Source: an uncultured Vibrio sp.
Lineage (GTDB): Bacteria; Pseudomonadota; Gammaproteobacteria; Enterobacterales; Vibrionaceae
DNA length: 64,000 nt
Direction of reading: 5' to 3'
Assembly: GCA_947504195.1 (NCBI GenBank)
Contig: CANNGN010000001.1
Coordinates: forward strand, 496,001-560,000
The notes beneath the pieces were generated by a model that had not been told where the DNA came from, did not search any database, and was given only the letters and a program-made list of their open reading frames with translations. Position numbers and translations under genes: made by a program. Of the stretch, positions 61,653 to 64,000 are shown one piece after another; the first letter of the stretch is position 1; every line of letters begins with the position of its first letter.

Positions 61653-61878
61653 GAGTCGCTTCCTTGTAAGTGCAAACGTTGTATTTACCGCTTGCTATAG
61701 TTTTGCCACTAAGATGAAGTTTTTATATTTCAATTTCGTTTCATTTTGGTAATAGATATCTTAAGTATTTCTTACAGTTCAACATTTCTGGTTATTTATT
61801 GTTGTTTCCAATGGCGTAGAATGAGGTTTGCTCATAGAATAAAACCTCGGCAGACTTCACTCAGTTAAGGACGATTCC

Positions 61879-62502
61879 ATGAAAACGGTTCTATGTTTTG
61901 GTGACTCAAACACCTGGGGTTACGCTCCAAACTTGTCACGTCGTTACAATCAAAATGAACGCTGGACTATGCTTCTTCAATCTCAACTCACTTCCGAGTA
62001 TCGCATTATCGAAGAAGGTCAAAACAGCCGGACTACTGTGTTTGAAGATCCTTTTGAGCCAGGTAAAAAAGGGTTGGACTACCTTCTACCCTGTTTAGAA
62101 AGTCACCACCCAGATTTGGTCGTGATTTTATTAGGAACAAATGATCTTAAATCTCGGTTCAACGTCAGTGCAAGTGATATATCTAAAGGTGCAGCACGCT
62201 TAGTGCAAGTAGTACAAAATTTTAATCATGATTTTATGCCTAGCGCGCCTAAAGTTTTGCTCATCTCTCCACCCCTTGTTTACGAAGCTGATCCATTAAA
62301 AGAAGGATTCGAAGGTGCGGAAGAAAAATCCAAACAGCTTGGACATTTTTATGAACGAAGAGCACAAGAACTCGGTTGTCACTTTTTAGACGCTGCTAAA
62401 ATCATTACGCCGTGCGAAAAAGAAGGCATTCATTGGCAGGTTGAACAGCATCTTGTGTTAGCTGAAAAACTTGCCGAGTTAATTCCAAAGCTAGTTAAGT
62501 AA
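61879..62502 (+). CDS. SGNH-family hydrolase (esterase)
   Basis: A 207-residue protein with SGNH blocks: block I LCFGDSNTWGYAP (Ser10), block II GQNSRTT, block III LLGTNDLKSRF (Asn), block V KEGIHWQVEQH (His). The D of the usual DxxH in block V appears as Glu (E-G-I-H). It resembles arylesterase/acyl-CoA thioesterase I-type proteins, but no signal peptide is seen, so it is cytoplasmic. It ends 5 bp from the convergent Lrp gene. Confidence 0.88.
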   Translation: MKTVLCFGDSNTWGYAPNLSRRYNQNERWTMLLQSQLTSEYRIIEEGQNSRTTVFEDPFEPGKKGLDYLLPCLESHHPDLVVILLGTNDLKSRFNVSASDISKGAARLVQVVQNFNHDFMPSAPKVLLISPPLVYEADPLKEGFEGAEEKSKQLGHFYERRAQELGCHFLDAAKIITPCEKEGIHWQVEQHLVLAEKLAELIPKLVK

Positions 62503-62507
62503 CTTAA

Positions 62508-62960
62508 TCAGATTGGTACGGTTAACCCTATTTTAACCGACTGCATGGCAACGTTTGAGGTGAACTTTAAAATAGTATCGTCATCGAGAAACAATTCTCG
62601 TGTTATCGCCTCATATCGTTGCATGCTTTCTGCTGTAATTATTACCACAAAATCTTTTTCGCCAGCAATGTAATAACATTGTTGGACTTCGGGCTGATCA
62701 CATACCTTTTTTTTGAATCGCTCAATCACCGACGCTCCCCCCTTTACCATAACTACATCAACGACGATAGTGATAAATCCGCCGAGCTGGTCACTATCGA
62801 GAATTGCAACTTCCTTCGAAATAACGCCAAATTCCTTAAGCTTCTTAATTCTTCGCTGGATAGCTGTTGCGGATAGACCAATTTCAATCCCCAATTCTTC
62901 AGACGTTTTTTTGTTGTTATCTTGGACACTTTTTAGTATTTGCCGGTCAAAACCATCCAT
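62508..62960 (-). CDS. Lrp/AsnC-family regulator
   Basis: A 150-residue protein: HTH ~18-45 (TSEELGIEIGLSATAIQRRIKKLKEFG) and RAM domain (~65-145) with CYYIAGEKDFVVIITA. Divergent from an EamA transporter gene across ~124 bp, likely its target. Confidence 0.9.
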   Translation of the reverse strand: MDGFDRQILKSVQDNNKKTSEELGIEIGLSATAIQRRIKKLKEFGVISKEVAILDSDQLGGFITIVVDVVMVKGGASVIERFKKKVCDQPEVQQCYYIAGEKDFVVIITAESMQRYEAITRELFLDDDTILKFTSNVAMQSVKIGLTVPI

Positions 62961-63084
62961 ATGCAGCTTTTCCTCTTAATTTATATATAAATGCAGTTAT
63001 AATTCATATTAGTGCTCGTTAAGCTGCAATGTAAAGCTTCGGTTGATTTATCCTAGAGTAATAATTAATCGGAGAGGCGTGATA

Positions 63085-63996
63085 ATGGTAGTTAATATTA
63101 AAAATAATGGAGTTGGGCTCGTTTTGGGGATTATTGCCTCGTTAATTTGGGGAAGTTGGCCAGTAATATCTAAGATTGGTGCCACGCACGCTCTCACCCC
63201 TATAGACATCGCAGCACTGCGTTTCTCAATCGCTGGTCTGATTTTGTTTCCTGTATTAATCCATCATGCGATACATGTTCGAGTTATTCTGACAAAAGGT
63301 ACCTTGTTGACTATCGGTGCGGGTGCGCCCTACGTCTTACTTGCAACACACGGTATAAACCTATCTTCTAGCGCTCACTTTGGTGCAATTGCCCCAAGCA
63401 CGATGTTGGTGTTTTCATCCATAGGTAGCGTCTGGTTATTCAAAGAAACAATCGATATAAACAAGCGTTTTGGGATTGGTGCCATAGTGGTTGGAGTGGT
63501 TACTATTGGATTATTCAATGTGAACAATATTACTCAAGCAACTGTGTTTGGTGATCTAATGTTTGTTGGTTGTGGTGCTTTATGGGCATCATTTACGCTG
63601 CTTGGTAAATATTGGCGACTTGATTCATGGGTGGCAACTGCATTGGTTTCAGTCGTGTCCGGAGTTATTTGTGCACCATTTACTTTTGATGTTATTCAAA
63701 ATACGCCGGTAGATTTACTGCTCTTACATGGCGCCTACCAAGGTATACTTGTCGCGATTGTTGCTTTGTATTGTTACTCGAAAAGCGTCGCTTGTTTAGG
63801 CGCTATGAAAGGAGCAATATTTGCGTCTCTTGTTCCGCCTGTTGCATTGGTTTTGAGCTTTTTACTGCTGGGCGAAACCATGAGCACCCAAGAAGTTATG
63901 GGATCATGCTTGATCATTTTTGGTATGATTTTAGCGCTAGGAATGGTATCGATTTCTCGTCCCGCGGTCTCAATAAAATCGAAATCGTTGGATTAA
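63085..63996 (+). CDS. EamA/DMT-family transporter
   Basis: Using ATG 63085 (GGAGAGG 8 bases upstream) the product has 303 residues; an upstream TTG would add 14. Ten helices in two EamA halves: LGIIASLIWGSWPVISKIGA and DLMFVGCGALWASFTLLGKYW. Likely amino-acid or metabolite exporter under the divergent Lrp gene. Complete within the window. Confidence 0.88.
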   Translation: MVVNIKNNGVGLVLGIIASLIWGSWPVISKIGATHALTPIDIAALRFSIAGLILFPVLIHHAIHVRVILTKGTLLTIGAGAPYVLLATHGINLSSSAHFGAIAPSTMLVFSSIGSVWLFKETIDINKRFGIGAIVVGVVTIGLFNVNNITQATVFGDLMFVGCGALWASFTLLGKYWRLDSWVATALVSVVSGVICAPFTFDVIQNTPVDLLLLHGAYQGILVAIVALYCYSKSVACLGAMKGAIFASLVPPVALVLSFLLLGETMSTQEVMGSCLIIFGMILALGMVSISRPAVSIKSKSLD

Positions 63997-64000
63997 TTAA

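Noticed and set aside
1..64000. Search by eye for CRISPR arrays, tRNA and rRNA genes and complete insertion sequences
   Set aside because: No regular short spaced repeats, no cloverleaf-type sequence and no transposase-like ORF were found.

Overview
The window looks like chromosomal DNA of a Vibrio or close Vibrionaceae relative. This is inferred from the low-to-moderate GC content, the small DUF3316-type secreted protein, integron attC-like sites, the many AraC, LysR, Lrp and MarR regulators paired with transporters, and murein-peptide amidase and TRAP genes. No rRNA, tRNA, CRISPR array or complete insertion sequence was found. The gene mix (sensing, transport, detoxification, few housekeeping genes) resembles an accessory region such as a second chromosome, but that is inference.

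Layout. 1-2200: a truncated Fic gene, a GlxA-type regulator divergent from a cysteine hydrolase, and a decayed ORF. 2228-6283: a three-gene minus-strand envelope operon (OmpA/glycine-zipper lipoprotein, five-pass membrane protein, secreted vWA-like protein) with no function I recognise; it is the best candidate for an undescribed system. 6600-8950: a glutamine amidotransferase divergent from an AraC regulator, then a broken nitrilase. 9300-14150: an accessory island. It holds two clear attC-like sites bounding a HEPN-type (Rx4H) gene cassette, a GNAT and a VOC gene, a polymorphic-toxin immunity remnant (colicin-E3-like RNase tip with a frameshift, a DUF6980-like immunity gene, an SF0329-like gene), and two ~98-bp palindromic repeats flanking that block.

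14250-23200: a signalling block. A PhnD-like periplasmic binding protein and a membrane histidine kinase run forward. They converge on a six-gene minus-strand operon of REC-HDOD, CheY-like, CheC/CheX-like, soluble histidine kinase, REC-EAL and REC-HD(GYP-like) proteins, a phosphorelay apparently tied to c-di-GMP.

23600-35030: regulator/transporter units (LysR with a paired YdcZ-type DMT exporter, AraC, two outer-membrane barrels, aromatic aminotransferase plus EamA with an Lrp regulator, LysE, AraC, HAD phosphatase, a shortened methylglyoxal synthase), with decayed gene fragments between them, including a GGDEF tail. 35385-42700: murein peptide amidase, an alpha/beta hydrolase and a complete oligopeptide ABC importer, plausibly a peptide or muropeptide recycling region. 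42900-46170: a small periplasmic protein and a DctPQM TRAP transporter. 46850-48560: a MarR-MFS operon with two matching palindromic operators. 48700-58050: HD phosphohydrolase, GNAT, MogA, LysR/GST/MDR oxidoreductase, a duplicated Cys-rich secreted protein, GNAT, D-cysteine desulfhydrase, GFA protein and a WYL regulator. 58100-63996: two Lrp-transporter divergent pairs, a Tat-exported PhoX-type phosphatase and an SGNH hydrolase.

Much of the window is modular: a regulator next to, and usually divergent from, a one- or two-gene transporter or enzyme. The accessory island and the envelope operon break that pattern.
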